Below, in pieces: positions 6,976-13,349 of a stretch of 16,228 nucleotides of DNA (within the stretch, counting starts at the first letter, position 1; the number at the start of each line of letters is the position of its first letter). The position numbers and the translations under genes are program-made. The notes beneath the pieces were generated by a model that did not search any database, was not told the origin of the DNA, and worked only from the letters and a program-made list of their open reading frames with translations. This DNA is from an uncultured Muribaculaceae bacterium (GTDB lineage: Bacteria; Bacteroidota; Bacteroidia; Bacteroidales; Muribaculaceae): positions 1 through 16,228 of the forward strand of contig CAMWXQ010000008.1 in the NCBI GenBank assembly GCA_947178235.1. Reading direction: 5' to 3'.

Positions 6976-6989
6976 ACATGTCCGTGTGT

Positions 6990-7313
6990 TTACTTCTTTG
7001 CTGCAGCGGCGAGGGTGTCGTCGTCGTTGGCGAGCTTGGTGTTGTCGGCGTTGGCTACCTGCACACCGATGCCGTAGGCGTCGGCAACCATCTTCTCGAA
7101 GCTGCCCACCTTGCGGTTGGAGCCCACTACGATCTCTCCGCCCTTTGCGCCCTCGGCGCGGATGGATGCGAGGGTTGCGTCATCCTTGGCGGGCGACTTG
7201 CAGGTGAGTGTGGTGTAGACGCGGAGTGTGAGGCCGAAGGTCTTCTTGAAGTTCTCTTTGAGGCCTTTAACCTTCATGCGGCCGTCGATTTTGAAATCTG
7301 CCATGTTGTTCAA
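6990..7313 (-). CDS. Small protein with an internally duplicated fold
   Basis: A 107-residue soluble protein (an alternative ATG at 7304 gives MADFKIDGRMKV). Its two halves resemble each other: KVKGLKENFKKTFGLTLRVY near the start and KVGSFEKMVADAYGIGVQV near residue 67. Each has a K-V strand, an amphipathic helix, then a [FY]-G-[LI] turn leading to a strand. Between them is a T/K/D-rich linker containing DDATLASIRAEGAKGG, and the tail DDDTLAAA echoes DDATLAS. I believe this is a conserved small-protein family, but I know no function. It starts 4 bases after the stop of the DUF1232 gene, so the two are surely co-transcribed. Confidence 0.78.
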   Translation of the reverse strand: MNNMADFKIDGRMKVKGLKENFKKTFGLTLRVYTTLTCKSPAKDDATLASIRAEGAKGGEIVVGSNRKVGSFEKMVADAYGIGVQVANADNTKLANDDDTLAAAAKK

Positions 7314-7317
7314 TAAT

Positions 7318-7833
7318 TTATTGGTTGATAATCTTACTTGTCATTTTGGCTGCTGTCTCGGGGTCGAACTTGTCGCCGAGCAGCTCGGCCGTCTTTTCGA
7401 GAGCCGTGCCCTTGGACGCGGCCGTGAAAATCCCGAAGGCCTTCTTGTAGGCAAAGGTCAAGGCAGTGAGGTCATCCGAGTAGCCCACGCCGGGCATAAC
7501 ATCGGGAATGAGGTCTGCCGGGCACACGAAATATGCAATGGCTCCGGCCAGCAGGAGGACGTCGGACATCGGCACATCCTCGGCCACATTCGTCCCCTGG
7601 ATTCTGTCGCGGATGGTGTAGAACATGGTCAGCACCATCATCACGAGCTCCTGGCCGGCCTTGGCTGCCTGGGTTTTCAGTTTCTCCCACAATTCTTCGG
7701 GGTTGTATCGGTCGGCGTAGCCATGAAGCGTTTCGGGCAGGGTTTTCACCCACTCGCCCATGTCCACAGCCTTGCCGTTCACAACCTCGCCGAGTTCGGA
7801 GGCCTTGTTCTTGATTTTATCGAAAAATGCCAT
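7318..7833 (-). CDS. DUF1232/YkvA-family membrane-associated protein
   Basis: A 171-residue protein. Residues about 89-128 carry the DUF1232 (YkvA) signature: an apolar helix LLLAGAIAYFVCPADLIPD, then MPGVGYSDDLTAL, with the typical P-x-DLIPD and G-x-x-DDL pairs. The family is short, membrane-associated and without a proven biochemical role. The N-terminal 80 residues are helical and charged, with another apolar stretch near 60-72 (QELVMMVLTMFYTI), so a two-segment membrane hairpin is possible. It starts at the ATG at 7833, 7 bases after the upstream DUF4230 gene, and ends 4 bases before the next gene. Its placement between envelope and TerB-type proteins suggests an inner-membrane role. Confidence 0.85.
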   Translation of the reverse strand: MAFFDKIKNKASELGEVVNGKAVDMGEWVKTLPETLHGYADRYNPEELWEKLKTQAAKAGQELVMMVLTMFYTIRDRIQGTNVAEDVPMSDVLLLAGAIAYFVCPADLIPDVMPGVGYSDDLTALTFAYKKAFGIFTAASKGTALEKTAELLGDKFDPETAAKMTSKIINQ

Positions 7834-7840
7834 TTCGGTT

Positions 7841-8416
7841 TTATTCCATGTATCCTGCGGGCGAGGGGTCGGTCACGATGACGGTCTTCCCGGTCACGCC
7901 ACCGAGCATCGCTGTGAGGTTGGCTACAGCCTCCTTGCGGGCGCGCTCGACATAGCCCTTGCGATAGATTTCCTTGCGGTAGTCATCGCGGGTCTTGGCC
8001 TTGATGGAGTTCTCCTCGGCGACGGTGAAGTTGGACGAGCCGAAGAGCTCGTCGGTCCAGGTGTCGATCACCTGGTAGGCTCCGGGGGCCGTGGACTCGT
8101 AGATCTCCACAATCTCGCGGGGAAGGGTGACATTGAGGGTGTCGCCGTTCTCGACCATCTCGATGTTTTCGAGGTCAAAGGATATGGAGCCGTTGAGCGA
8201 CTCGCGGGCAAAGATATGGCGTTTGCCGATGGTTCCCTTCACAGGCACGTCGTCATAGATCTCGACCGTACAGAGGCGCAGCATCGGTGTGACATCCTTG
8301 ATCTTGGCCTCGTGGAGTGTCACGCGCGATGCCTCGGGCGACATATACCACCAGCAGGCGACCGCGCCGGCGCCGACGAGGATGAGCAGGATGATGATTC
8401 CGTATAACTTCTTCAT
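7841..8416 (-). CDS. DUF4230 protein, membrane-anchored
   Basis: A 191-residue protein starting MKKLYGIIILLILVGAGAVA, a single N-terminal membrane anchor with most of the chain expected in the periplasm. The body resembles DUF4230: a strand-rich middle (KDVTPMLRLCTVEIYDDVPV, then a long stretch of short strands including TLNVTLPREIVEI) and a charged helical C-terminus (DDYRKEIYRKGYVERARKEA). The AVAC at the end of the anchor is a poor lipobox (no leucine at -3), so an uncleaved anchor is more likely than a lipoprotein. It is a paralogue of the upstream neighbour, which ends 1 base before this start. DUF4230 proteins are envelope proteins without a known activity. Confidence 0.75.
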   Translation of the reverse strand: MKKLYGIIILLILVGAGAVACWWYMSPEASRVTLHEAKIKDVTPMLRLCTVEIYDDVPVKGTIGKRHIFARESLNGSISFDLENIEMVENGDTLNVTLPREIVEIYESTAPGAYQVIDTWTDELFGSSNFTVAEENSIKAKTRDDYRKEIYRKGYVERARKEAVANLTAMLGGVTGKTVIVTDPSPAGYME

Positions 8417-8417
8417 G

Positions 8418-9041
8418 TCACTTGAAATTTACGACGACGTTGTACCCGTCGCCCCCGAGGAGCGACTTGAAATATACATCACACTTGGCACGCGCCTCCG
8501 ATTCGAGGCGGTTGCGGAACTCGGACTTCTCCTCGACCTCGCGTTTCAAGGCAGTGTTCATCTGCTCCTTGATTTCGGCGCGCTCCTTCGGGTCGATGTG
8601 CGAGCGGAGGCCACTCACGCGGTAGTGGTCCTCGCGGATCTCCATATCGCGCCCTGCGAACTCGGTCTGCACGGCGGGAAGATTGAGGGTGATGGTCTTC
8701 GTTGCCTCGTCGACCTTGACATCCTCGGGTGTGAGCCCCGAGAGATCCACGTATGCGCGGAGGTATGTGTCATACGAATAGGCAGCCTTGCGGTCGCCCA
8801 ACTTCATGGCATCCATCAGTCCCGCGGCGGTCTGGCGCAGGCCGTCAGCCTTGGCGAGGTCGATGTCGTCGATGGTGGCCATCTTGGAGATGGTCATCTG
8901 GGCGAGCACGAGCTTGTTGACAGATTTGATCTCCGAGAGATAGTTGCGGCCACCCTCGCCCGCGGCGTCATGCTGACATGAGGTCAGCATGACCGGTGCG
9001 GCGAGGAGTATCCCGAACAGGGTGTTGAAAATTCTACGCAT
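8418..9041 (-). CDS. DUF4230 lipoprotein
   Basis: A 207-residue protein with an N-terminal MRRIFNTLFGILLAAPVM and a clean lipobox LTSC, so C22 is the predicted lipidated residue. The mature body has DUF4230 features: EIKSVNKLVLAQMTISKMAT (mixed helix/strand), a long helical segment, then TITLNLPAVQTEFAGRDM-type strands and a charged C-terminal helix rich in K and E, ending in GGDGYNVVVNF. It matches the next gene in layout (strand pair, then NLP/TLP, then a basic helix), so the two look like a tandem duplication with different anchors. It starts 11 bases after the OmpA-type gene. It probably sits in the inner face of the outer membrane or in the periplasmic leaflet of the inner membrane; which one is not visible. 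Confidence 0.78.
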   Translation of the reverse strand: MRRIFNTLFGILLAAPVMLTSCQHDAAGEGGRNYLSEIKSVNKLVLAQMTISKMATIDDIDLAKADGLRQTAAGLMDAMKLGDRKAAYSYDTYLRAYVDLSGLTPEDVKVDEATKTITLNLPAVQTEFAGRDMEIREDHYRVSGLRSHIDPKERAEIKEQMNTALKREVEEKSEFRNRLESEARAKCDVYFKSLLGGDGYNVVVNFK

Positions 9042-9052
9042 TGACTCTGTTT

Positions 9053-9985
9053 TCAGAGGATTTCAAATTCGGTGCGGCGGTTGACGTCCGATGTGGGGTT
9101 CTCGGGATCCTTGGGCTGCGAGCTGCCGAGGCCGGAGGCTTCGAGGCGCGAGGGCTCGATCCCCTCCTTGTCTACGAGGAAGTCGACAGCGGCCTGTGCG
9201 CGGGCTTCGGAGAGCTTCTGGTTGACGGCGGCGTCACCCTCGGACGATGTGTGTCCCTCGATGCGCAGGCGCAGCTCGGGATTCTGCTTCATGACCTTGG
9301 CAAGATCGTGGAGCGCAATCTTGGCGTCGTCGTTGAGGTCGGCCTTGCCCTGCTCGAACTGGGCGGCGTTGAAGTTCTTCTCGATCTCCTCGATTACCTC
9401 GACATAGACCGTGTCGCGTACGACTACCTCTTTCTCGACAACGACCTCCTTCTCGACGATGACCTCCTTGACCTCATTGTTGCGGGGCCAGAAGATGGCG
9501 GCGAGGATGCCGACGACGAGCAGAGCGATCAGCGCCCAGAGCCATCCGGGCATACCCTTGCCCGCAGGGACGACGGCCACAGGGGGGACGTAGCCGTTGA
9601 GCATTTCGAGGCGGTAGCCTCCCTTCTCGCCCTTCATGGTCTTCTCGAACTCGGCGACCTCGATGTCGTAGAGCTTGCCCTGCTCGACCATGCGGTCGAA
9701 CGACGGCTTGGACCACACCTGGGCCAAAGCTACCTTCGACCCATCCTGGAGTTCGATCACCTCGTCGGGTTTGGCAAAGTAGAGACTCATCTTGTCGTTG
9801 TACTTCTCGGCTTCCTCGACGGGGAGGAAGTTCTCGGGCACACCCTTGTCCGGACAGATGGAGTTGGGGAATGCCTTGCGCAGATCTTCGAGAGTGGCCT
9901 GGGGATACATGACCACGTATGCCTGGGCTATGCCGAGGGCTGTACGGTTCTGAGCCTTGCCGTAGACTTTTATTTTAGATGCCAT
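9053..9985 (-). CDS. Cytosolic domain - transmembrane - OmpA domain protein
   Basis: A 310-residue protein (ATG at 9985; an ATG at 10009 would overlap the TerB gene by 20 bases). Residues 1-140 have no signal peptide and are soluble. About 148-166 (WLWALIALLVVGILAAIFW) is a single transmembrane helix. A repeat-like linker follows (EVIVEKEVVVEKEVVVRD, 175-191). From 205 comes an OmpA-type peptidoglycan-binding domain with IEGHTSSEG (242-250), LSEARA with R262, GLGSSQP and NRRTEFEIL. The usual GHTDSxG aspartate is S247 here, so binding may be altered. The topology, cytosolic domain to membrane to cell wall, is like MotB-type anchors rather than outer-membrane OmpA. It begins 4 bases after the TerB gene and ends 11 bases before the DUF4230 lipoprotein. 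Confidence 0.85.
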   Translation of the reverse strand: MASKIKVYGKAQNRTALGIAQAYVVMYPQATLEDLRKAFPNSICPDKGVPENFLPVEEAEKYNDKMSLYFAKPDEVIELQDGSKVALAQVWSKPSFDRMVEQGKLYDIEVAEFEKTMKGEKGGYRLEMLNGYVPPVAVVPAGKGMPGWLWALIALLVVGILAAIFWPRNNEVKEVIVEKEVVVEKEVVVRDTVYVEVIEEIEKNFNAAQFEQGKADLNDDAKIALHDLAKVMKQNPELRLRIEGHTSSEGDAAVNQKLSEARAQAAVDFLVDKEGIEPSRLEASGLGSSQPKDPENPTSDVNRRTEFEIL

Positions 9986-9989
9986 GACG

Positions 9990-10415
9990 TCAATCTTCGT
10001 CGGGTTCAAAGGATACTTCGAGTTCGGGCTCGGACTTCACGAGGTCGCAGAGCATGAGGACGGCGGCGTCCTGGTCGATGTCGAGGGCATCGGCGAGGGC
10101 GAGGAGGTTGTGTACCTCGCCGTAGGTGAGGACATTGTCACAGAGAGCCATTTGGAGGAGCGCCTGGAACACTTCGCCGGTCTCTTCGTCGTCCACTTTC
10201 GCGGCGTGTTTCACGGCAAAATCCGTGGCCTTTGCCTCGTCCATGTTTTTGAGTTCGACGAGAGCCGCCTGGACGTTCATCGTCAATTCTTTCTCTGTAA
10301 GACCGAGAGCCTCGGCAATCTCGGCTATGGTGGTGCGTTCAATCTCGGAGTATTCGCCGTCTGCCCAGATGATGGCGGCAATGATTGATGCTATGGTAGC
10401 GGTAGGGGTCTTCAT
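9990..10415 (-). CDS. TerB-like domain protein
   Basis: A 141-residue, acidic, all-helical protein. The first half shows a TerB-like core, IAAIIWADGEYSEIERTTI, with the acidic turn before a glutamate-started helix. The second half repeats the theme as LLQMALCDNVLTYGEVHNLL, so two related helical units are present, as in TerB proteins. The C-terminus is strongly acidic (SEPELEVSFEPDED). There is no signal peptide. TerB-like folds are associated with metal, tellurite and phage-stress responses and with membrane-tethered complexes; the exact ligand is unknown. The gene starts 21 bases after the H1-like gene and ends 4 bases before the OmpA-type gene, whose cytosolic domain is its most likely partner (inference from gene order). 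Confidence 0.82.
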   Translation of the reverse strand: MKTPTATIASIIAAIIWADGEYSEIERTTIAEIAEALGLTEKELTMNVQAALVELKNMDEAKATDFAVKHAAKVDDEETGEVFQALLQMALCDNVLTYGEVHNLLALADALDIDQDAAVLMLCDLVKSEPELEVSFEPDED

Positions 10416-10436
10416 GTTTTCTTGGGTAGAGGGGGA

Positions 10437-10697
10437 TTAGCGGAAGAGACGTTTGAGACGGTTGGCGAGGGAGTTCTTGGCCTTGCGGGCCTTTGCCATA
10501 CGCTCGGCGATGGCCTTGCCCTCCTTGGTGCGCTTGTCGACCTTGCCCGAAGCGGTCTTTTTCAGAGTGGAGGTCGTTTTCTTGGGTGCTGACGATTTTG
10601 CTTTGGCCGCGCGAGCTTTGGCAAGACGCTCTTTGAGCTCCTTGTACTCCTTGGTACGCTTGTCCATCTTGCCTGCGGCGGTAGTCTTTACTGCCAT
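10437..10697 (-). CDS. Histone H1-like basic protein with two repeats
   Basis: An 86-residue, very Lys/Arg/Ala-rich protein made of two copies of one unit. Copy 1 is GKMDKRTKEYKELKERLAKA (from about residue 9) and copy 2 is GKVDKRTKEGKAIAERMAKA (from about residue 51), each followed by R-[AK]-A-K and separated by an S/T/K linker containing APKKTTSTLKK. Low-complexity basic proteins like this resemble the bacterial H1-type (Hc1-like) tails that bind nucleic acid, but the repeated DKRTKE motif is distinctive. The C-terminus is polybasic (LANRLKRLFR). It lies next to a nuclease-like gene and ends 21 bases before the TerB gene. Confidence 0.72.
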   Translation of the reverse strand: MAVKTTAAGKMDKRTKEYKELKERLAKARAAKAKSSAPKKTTSTLKKTASGKVDKRTKEGKAIAERMAKARKAKNSLANRLKRLFR

Positions 10698-10715
10698 AGT
10701 TATTTTGATTATGTA

Positions 10716-11384
10716 TTAAATTTCGATTAGTGTAAAGTAAAACGGGTGGCCTTCGATGGCCGTTTCATTCCATCGGACCGAATAGCTGCCGCTGAGGGAG
10801 AACGGTGGAAGCCCTTTCGAAGTCGCGGTGTCACGGCTCCAAGCGAGATGCCCGTGGACGCCCGCGCGCCCCTCGGCAGTCGAGAAGTCATCGCATATCG
10901 AGCCTCGGCGCGGCCCGTGGGTATAGTACGGATCGTTGGTGAGCATCACTGCCAGTCCGCCTGTGACTTTGTCGGGGAACAAGGCCTTGATAATCTCGAT
11001 CCTGCGGACATCTTTCCAGTAGTTGTAGCTCACAATATCCTGGGCTCCATGATTCTTCACGATCTCCACCCCGGGGAGCAGGGTGTCGAAGCGTCGGATG
11101 TCGGCGACAATCCTGCGGGTGGGATATTTGAGCTCCACGACGGCAAACTGACCGCCGCTCCGGACCACGATGTCGAGGCGCAGGTCGCTGTCCCATTCAT
11201 AGCCTCGGGCGGTAGCGGCGGCGTTGGGGATGAAGTATTCGACATCCACATCGTCATAGCGCCCCGATGAGCGCAGAGCCACCGCAAGCTGCATCTGAAA
11301 ATCGCGTTCATTGAACATCAGCTCCTGCTGACGCTCAATGAAGGCGACGATGTCAACTTTAACAAGGCTAAGAAGTAGATTCAT
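10716..11384 (-). CDS. PD-(D/E)XK nuclease-like protein
   Basis: A 222-residue soluble protein with a PD-(D/E)XK-type motif. The upstream glutamate E26 (FNERDFQMQ) starts a helix, D71 lies in DLRLDIVVR and E84-x-K86 in VVELKYPTR, which is the usual E...D...ExK order of a restriction-endonuclease-like active site. The C-terminal half is less conserved, with AVMLTNDPYY and a strand/turn-rich tail that I do not recognise. Activity is not proven; some members of this fold are degenerate or bind nucleic acid only. The ATG overlaps the stop of the upstream gene by 4 bases (11381-11384), indicating translational coupling. It comes before the histone-like basic gene, so a nucleic-acid role for this pair is reasonable. 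Confidence 0.72.
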   Translation of the reverse strand: MNLLLSLVKVDIVAFIERQQELMFNERDFQMQLAVALRSSGRYDDVDVEYFIPNAAATARGYEWDSDLRLDIVVRSGGQFAVVELKYPTRRIVADIRRFDTLLPGVEIVKNHGAQDIVSYNYWKDVRRIEIIKALFPDKVTGGLAVMLTNDPYYTHGPRRGSICDDFSTAEGRAGVHGHLAWSRDTATSKGLPPFSLSGSYSVRWNETAIEGHPFYFTLIEI

Positions 11385-12247
11385 TTTCTAACAAGACTTT
11401 TGATGAACTTCACAAGATTATCATGAATCTGTTGCTCATTCCAGTCAGGAAGCACCCGAAAAGGCTCACCTTGATAAAGATCAACGAACGACCTATTATT
11501 GAAATCCTTCTTTTTATTGGATGCGAAAGCCAAAGCATTGGGAGAATATAAGTTGTCCGTCTCATAGAAGTCGTAAGTGACCCCGTCATCGTTTACAGCC
11601 TTGGTGCCGATAAAAGCCCACTTTCCATCGCCATATTTGGATACCAGCTCCCATCCGAGAGCCTCGCGTTTTGTCTTGCTATCATATTTGTATCCAAACA
11701 TATCAGCGACTTTACGGGTCTGTCCTACTGTGTAGTTGCCTTCGCTGGTACTTATGGATGAAATGAATCCACGACGTCCATCACTAAGCACAACTGTCGG
11801 ACGGTTGAATATAGATGTTCGCCATCCAGGCGCTTCAAAGTAGACGGGATGGTCTCCCATCACGACCTTGCCAGTCAACTTTGGCTGACCGGCAGACGCA
11901 GTGACGGGTGAGGATGTGGAATTTTCAAGCCTGGCGATTCGGGCTTCGAGAGCTTCGATGCGTTCTTGAAGTTCCTTGATTCTGTCCATTTCTTCCTTCA
12001 CGGGCGATGCTGTCGATGCGCCGGACCCAACTGCGCGGTTTTCTACTTTTGCGCCAAGTTTCTGCAATTCGGCAGTGAAGTCCTTAGCTTCGGCTCCGTA
12101 CATCTTAAATGTTCTCGGCGACTGCTTGAGGCTGTCACATATGGCCTTTGCTTCGGCGATATCTACATTGAGATACGATTTGATGACCCTTACGACCGAT
12201 AGCTTATTGGGGCCTTGATCGTAAATTATAACCTCTCTGTCACCCAT
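11381..12247 (-). CDS. Protein with an L7/L12-C-terminal-like domain, coiled coil and YGDG module
   Basis: A 288-residue protein. Residues about 6-69 follow the pattern of the ribosomal L7/L12 C-terminal domain: a VVRVIKSYLNVDIAEAKAIC segment (compare VIKAVRxxTGLGLKEAK), then a second helix and LQKLGAKVE. A coiled coil (84-109, KELQERIEALEARIARLE) follows. The C-terminal part (125-288) includes FGYKYDSK...GWELVSKYGDG (184-208), which echoes the repeated module of the preceding gene. There is no signal peptide. It is not a ribosomal stalk protein, because the rest of the chain is unrelated. It may use the stalk-like fold to dock a partner (inference). It begins 2 bases after the upstream stop and is coupled to the nuclease-like gene downstream. 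Confidence 0.75.
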   Translation of the reverse strand: MGDREVIIYDQGPNKLSVVRVIKSYLNVDIAEAKAICDSLKQSPRTFKMYGAEAKDFTAELQKLGAKVENRAVGSGASTASPVKEEMDRIKELQERIEALEARIARLENSTSSPVTASAGQPKLTGKVVMGDHPVYFEAPGWRTSIFNRPTVVLSDGRRGFISSISTSEGNYTVGQTRKVADMFGYKYDSKTKREALGWELVSKYGDGKWAFIGTKAVNDDGVTYDFYETDNLYSPNALAFASNKKKDFNNRSFVDLYQGEPFRVLPDWNEQQIHDNLVKFIKSLVRK

Positions 12248-12249
12248 AC

Positions 12250-12636
12250 TTACTTGTTGGCGTTGATGAAATCGACGAGCTTCGAGCCGTTGTTGCGGGT
12301 GTTGGATTTCTCGTTGATTTCGAAACCCACGTTGGCTGCGATTTCGCGCAATGCGCCCAGGGTGTTGGCGTATGTGCGGTAGGTCTCGATCGAGCCGCTG
12401 TCGCGCTTCACGACTGTGTACTCGCCAATCTCAGCCATGTTGCCGTCGCCGTACTCCTTGATGAGCTTGGAACCGAACTGGCGGGTGGTCCAATCGGGAT
12501 CGTATTCGAAGCCTTTGGCCTCGGCACACTCGCGCAGGGATGCCTTGACGTTGTCATAGATTTTGAGGACGCGCACCGTGCCGCTATCCTCGACGGTGAT
12601 GATGTACTCACCGGAGATTGCAGATTTCTTAGCCAT
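12250..12636 (-). CDS. Two-module repeat protein of unknown function
   Basis: A 128-residue soluble protein that is two copies of a module of about 55 residues. Copy 1 runs from about 9 to 63 and copy 2 from about 71 to 124. Shared landmarks, in order, are EY[IT], D-S-G-[TS], Y-[DA]-N, [SA]-L-R-E, G-F-E and G-S-K-L. The two copies align without gaps over about 50 positions. A glycine/aspartate-rich KEYGDGN joins them. No function is known to me. The start at the ATG at 12636 is supported by an exact -7 element about 38 bases upstream, and this is the first gene of the long minus-strand operon. Confidence 0.82.
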   Translation of the reverse strand: MAKKSAISGEYIITVEDSGTVRVLKIYDNVKASLRECAEAKGFEYDPDWTTRQFGSKLIKEYGDGNMAEIGEYTVVKRDSGSIETYRTYANTLGALREIAANVGFEINEKSNTRNNGSKLVDFINANK

Positions 12637-12673
12637 GTTCGGAATGGTTTTTGGTTGTTTTGGAATGATTTTA

Positions 12674-12681
12674 CAAAGTTA
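12674..12681 (-). promoter_or_regulatory. Bacteroidetes -7 element at the head of the long operon
   Basis: On the minus strand the bases read TAACTTTG, an exact TAnnTTTG match, 38 bases upstream of the ATG at 12636. Expected transcription start is near 12668, giving a leader of about 30 bases. No clear TTTG -33 box is visible about 20 bases further upstream. It is a plausible main promoter for everything down to 3530. Confidence 0.55.
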
Positions 12682-12725
12682 GGAAAATGCCACTTACGAC
12701 CCCCGACGGGCGCATGTGCAATAAT

Positions 12726-12754
12726 TTCACGAAAGTGTGAAGAAAAATTCACAC
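12726..12754. repeat. GTGTGAA/TTCACAC inverted repeat (proximal site)
   Basis: GTGTGAA (12735-12741) and TTCACAC (12748-12754) are perfect inverted 7-mers around GAAAAA, and a further TTCAC half-site lies at 12726-12730. On the minus strand the hairpin is followed by TTTCG, a weak T-run. It sits between the HTH gene's stop and the operon promoter, and resembles the site at 13348-13384. Confidence 0.6.
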
Positions 12755-12786
12755 CGTCATAGGGCGCGACAACCCCGGTCGGAGGC

Positions 12787-13107
12787 TCAGCGAACGACGC
12801 AGAGTGCTAATCCGACTGATGCTCGGCCGCCGTCAGAATTGGGGGGGGTAATTTGTTGAGTATCAGCGTGTTTAAGTCTATAAGAATACAGGCTAAAAAA
12901 GTCAACACCAAGCACACTGCTGATCTTGAAGAGCAGTGTGGAGTCGATGCTGTCGCGGTGGAAAATGTCGTAGATATTGCGGCGGTCACAGTGGATCTTA
13001 CGGCTCAGCCATGTCACTGAGCGCTCCTGACGTCGGAGTTCGGCCTCGATGAGAGGGCCGATAGAGAGGGGGGAGCCTGTCGAGGCGGATACTTCTTTCT
13101 TAACCAT
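12787..13107 (-). CDS. Small HTH-type transcriptional regulator
   Basis: A 106-residue DNA-binding protein. The start chosen is the ATG at 13107 (MVKKEVSAST), since upstream in-frame codons look non-coding and the expected transcript begins near 13311. Residues about 17-75 form a helix-turn-helix of the short Bacteroidales kind: IGPLIEAELRRQERSVTWLS, then KIHCDRRNIYDIFHRDSID, then LLFKISSVLGVDFFSLYS. The C-terminal 25 residues (from about 82) are low-complexity and include a run of eight identical bases (C8 on the coding strand) encoding T-P-P. Two inverted repeats flank the gene, so autoregulation is plausible. It is an orphan on this strand, 106 bases before the long operon's promoter, so it may control that operon (inference). 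Confidence 0.82.
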   Translation of the reverse strand: MVKKEVSASTGSPLSIGPLIEAELRRQERSVTWLSRKIHCDRRNIYDIFHRDSIDSTLLFKISSVLGVDFFSLYSYRLKHADTQQITPPNSDGGRASVGLALCVVR

Positions 13108-13317
13108 TAGCGACAAAGTTTCAGTACAGACACACCTCGCCGTGGAGGGTATGTCTGCGGACAACGATGGGCTCTGCAATCGGGATACAGAATATGTAAC
13201 AGTTAAGAAAGGGCGAACAGCCGATCCATCATTTTCAGCCCCCTCTCGGGCAGAGAAGACGCCGAATTGCCGAGATGATGTACTCGCCCATGCGGCACAC
13301 AGGCCACATTTGCACCG

Positions 13318-13349
13318 CAAAATTACTAATTTGGGCTATACGCACCAAG
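13318..13349 (-). promoter_or_regulatory. Bacteroidetes promoter upstream of the HTH gene
   Basis: On the minus strand CTTG (13346-13349) and TAATTTTG (13318-13325) are separated by 20 bases, matching the Bacteroidetes -33/-7 layout. Predicted start is near 13311, leaving a leader of about 200 bases before the HTH ATG. The 17-bp inverted repeat at 13348-13384 abuts and slightly overlaps the -33 box, so a bound regulator could block it. Confidence 0.6.

Noticed and set aside
9041..10057. 338-codon plus-strand frame opposite the OmpA-type gene
   Set aside because: The minus frame has a membrane helix and an OmpA domain; the plus frame is repetitive L/D/V/G with no motif.
13108..13320. Upstream extension of the HTH protein to a TTG at 13320
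   Set aside because: The extension is Cys/Ser-rich, unlike the family, and lies within the predicted leader below the promoter; the ATG at 13107 fits family length.
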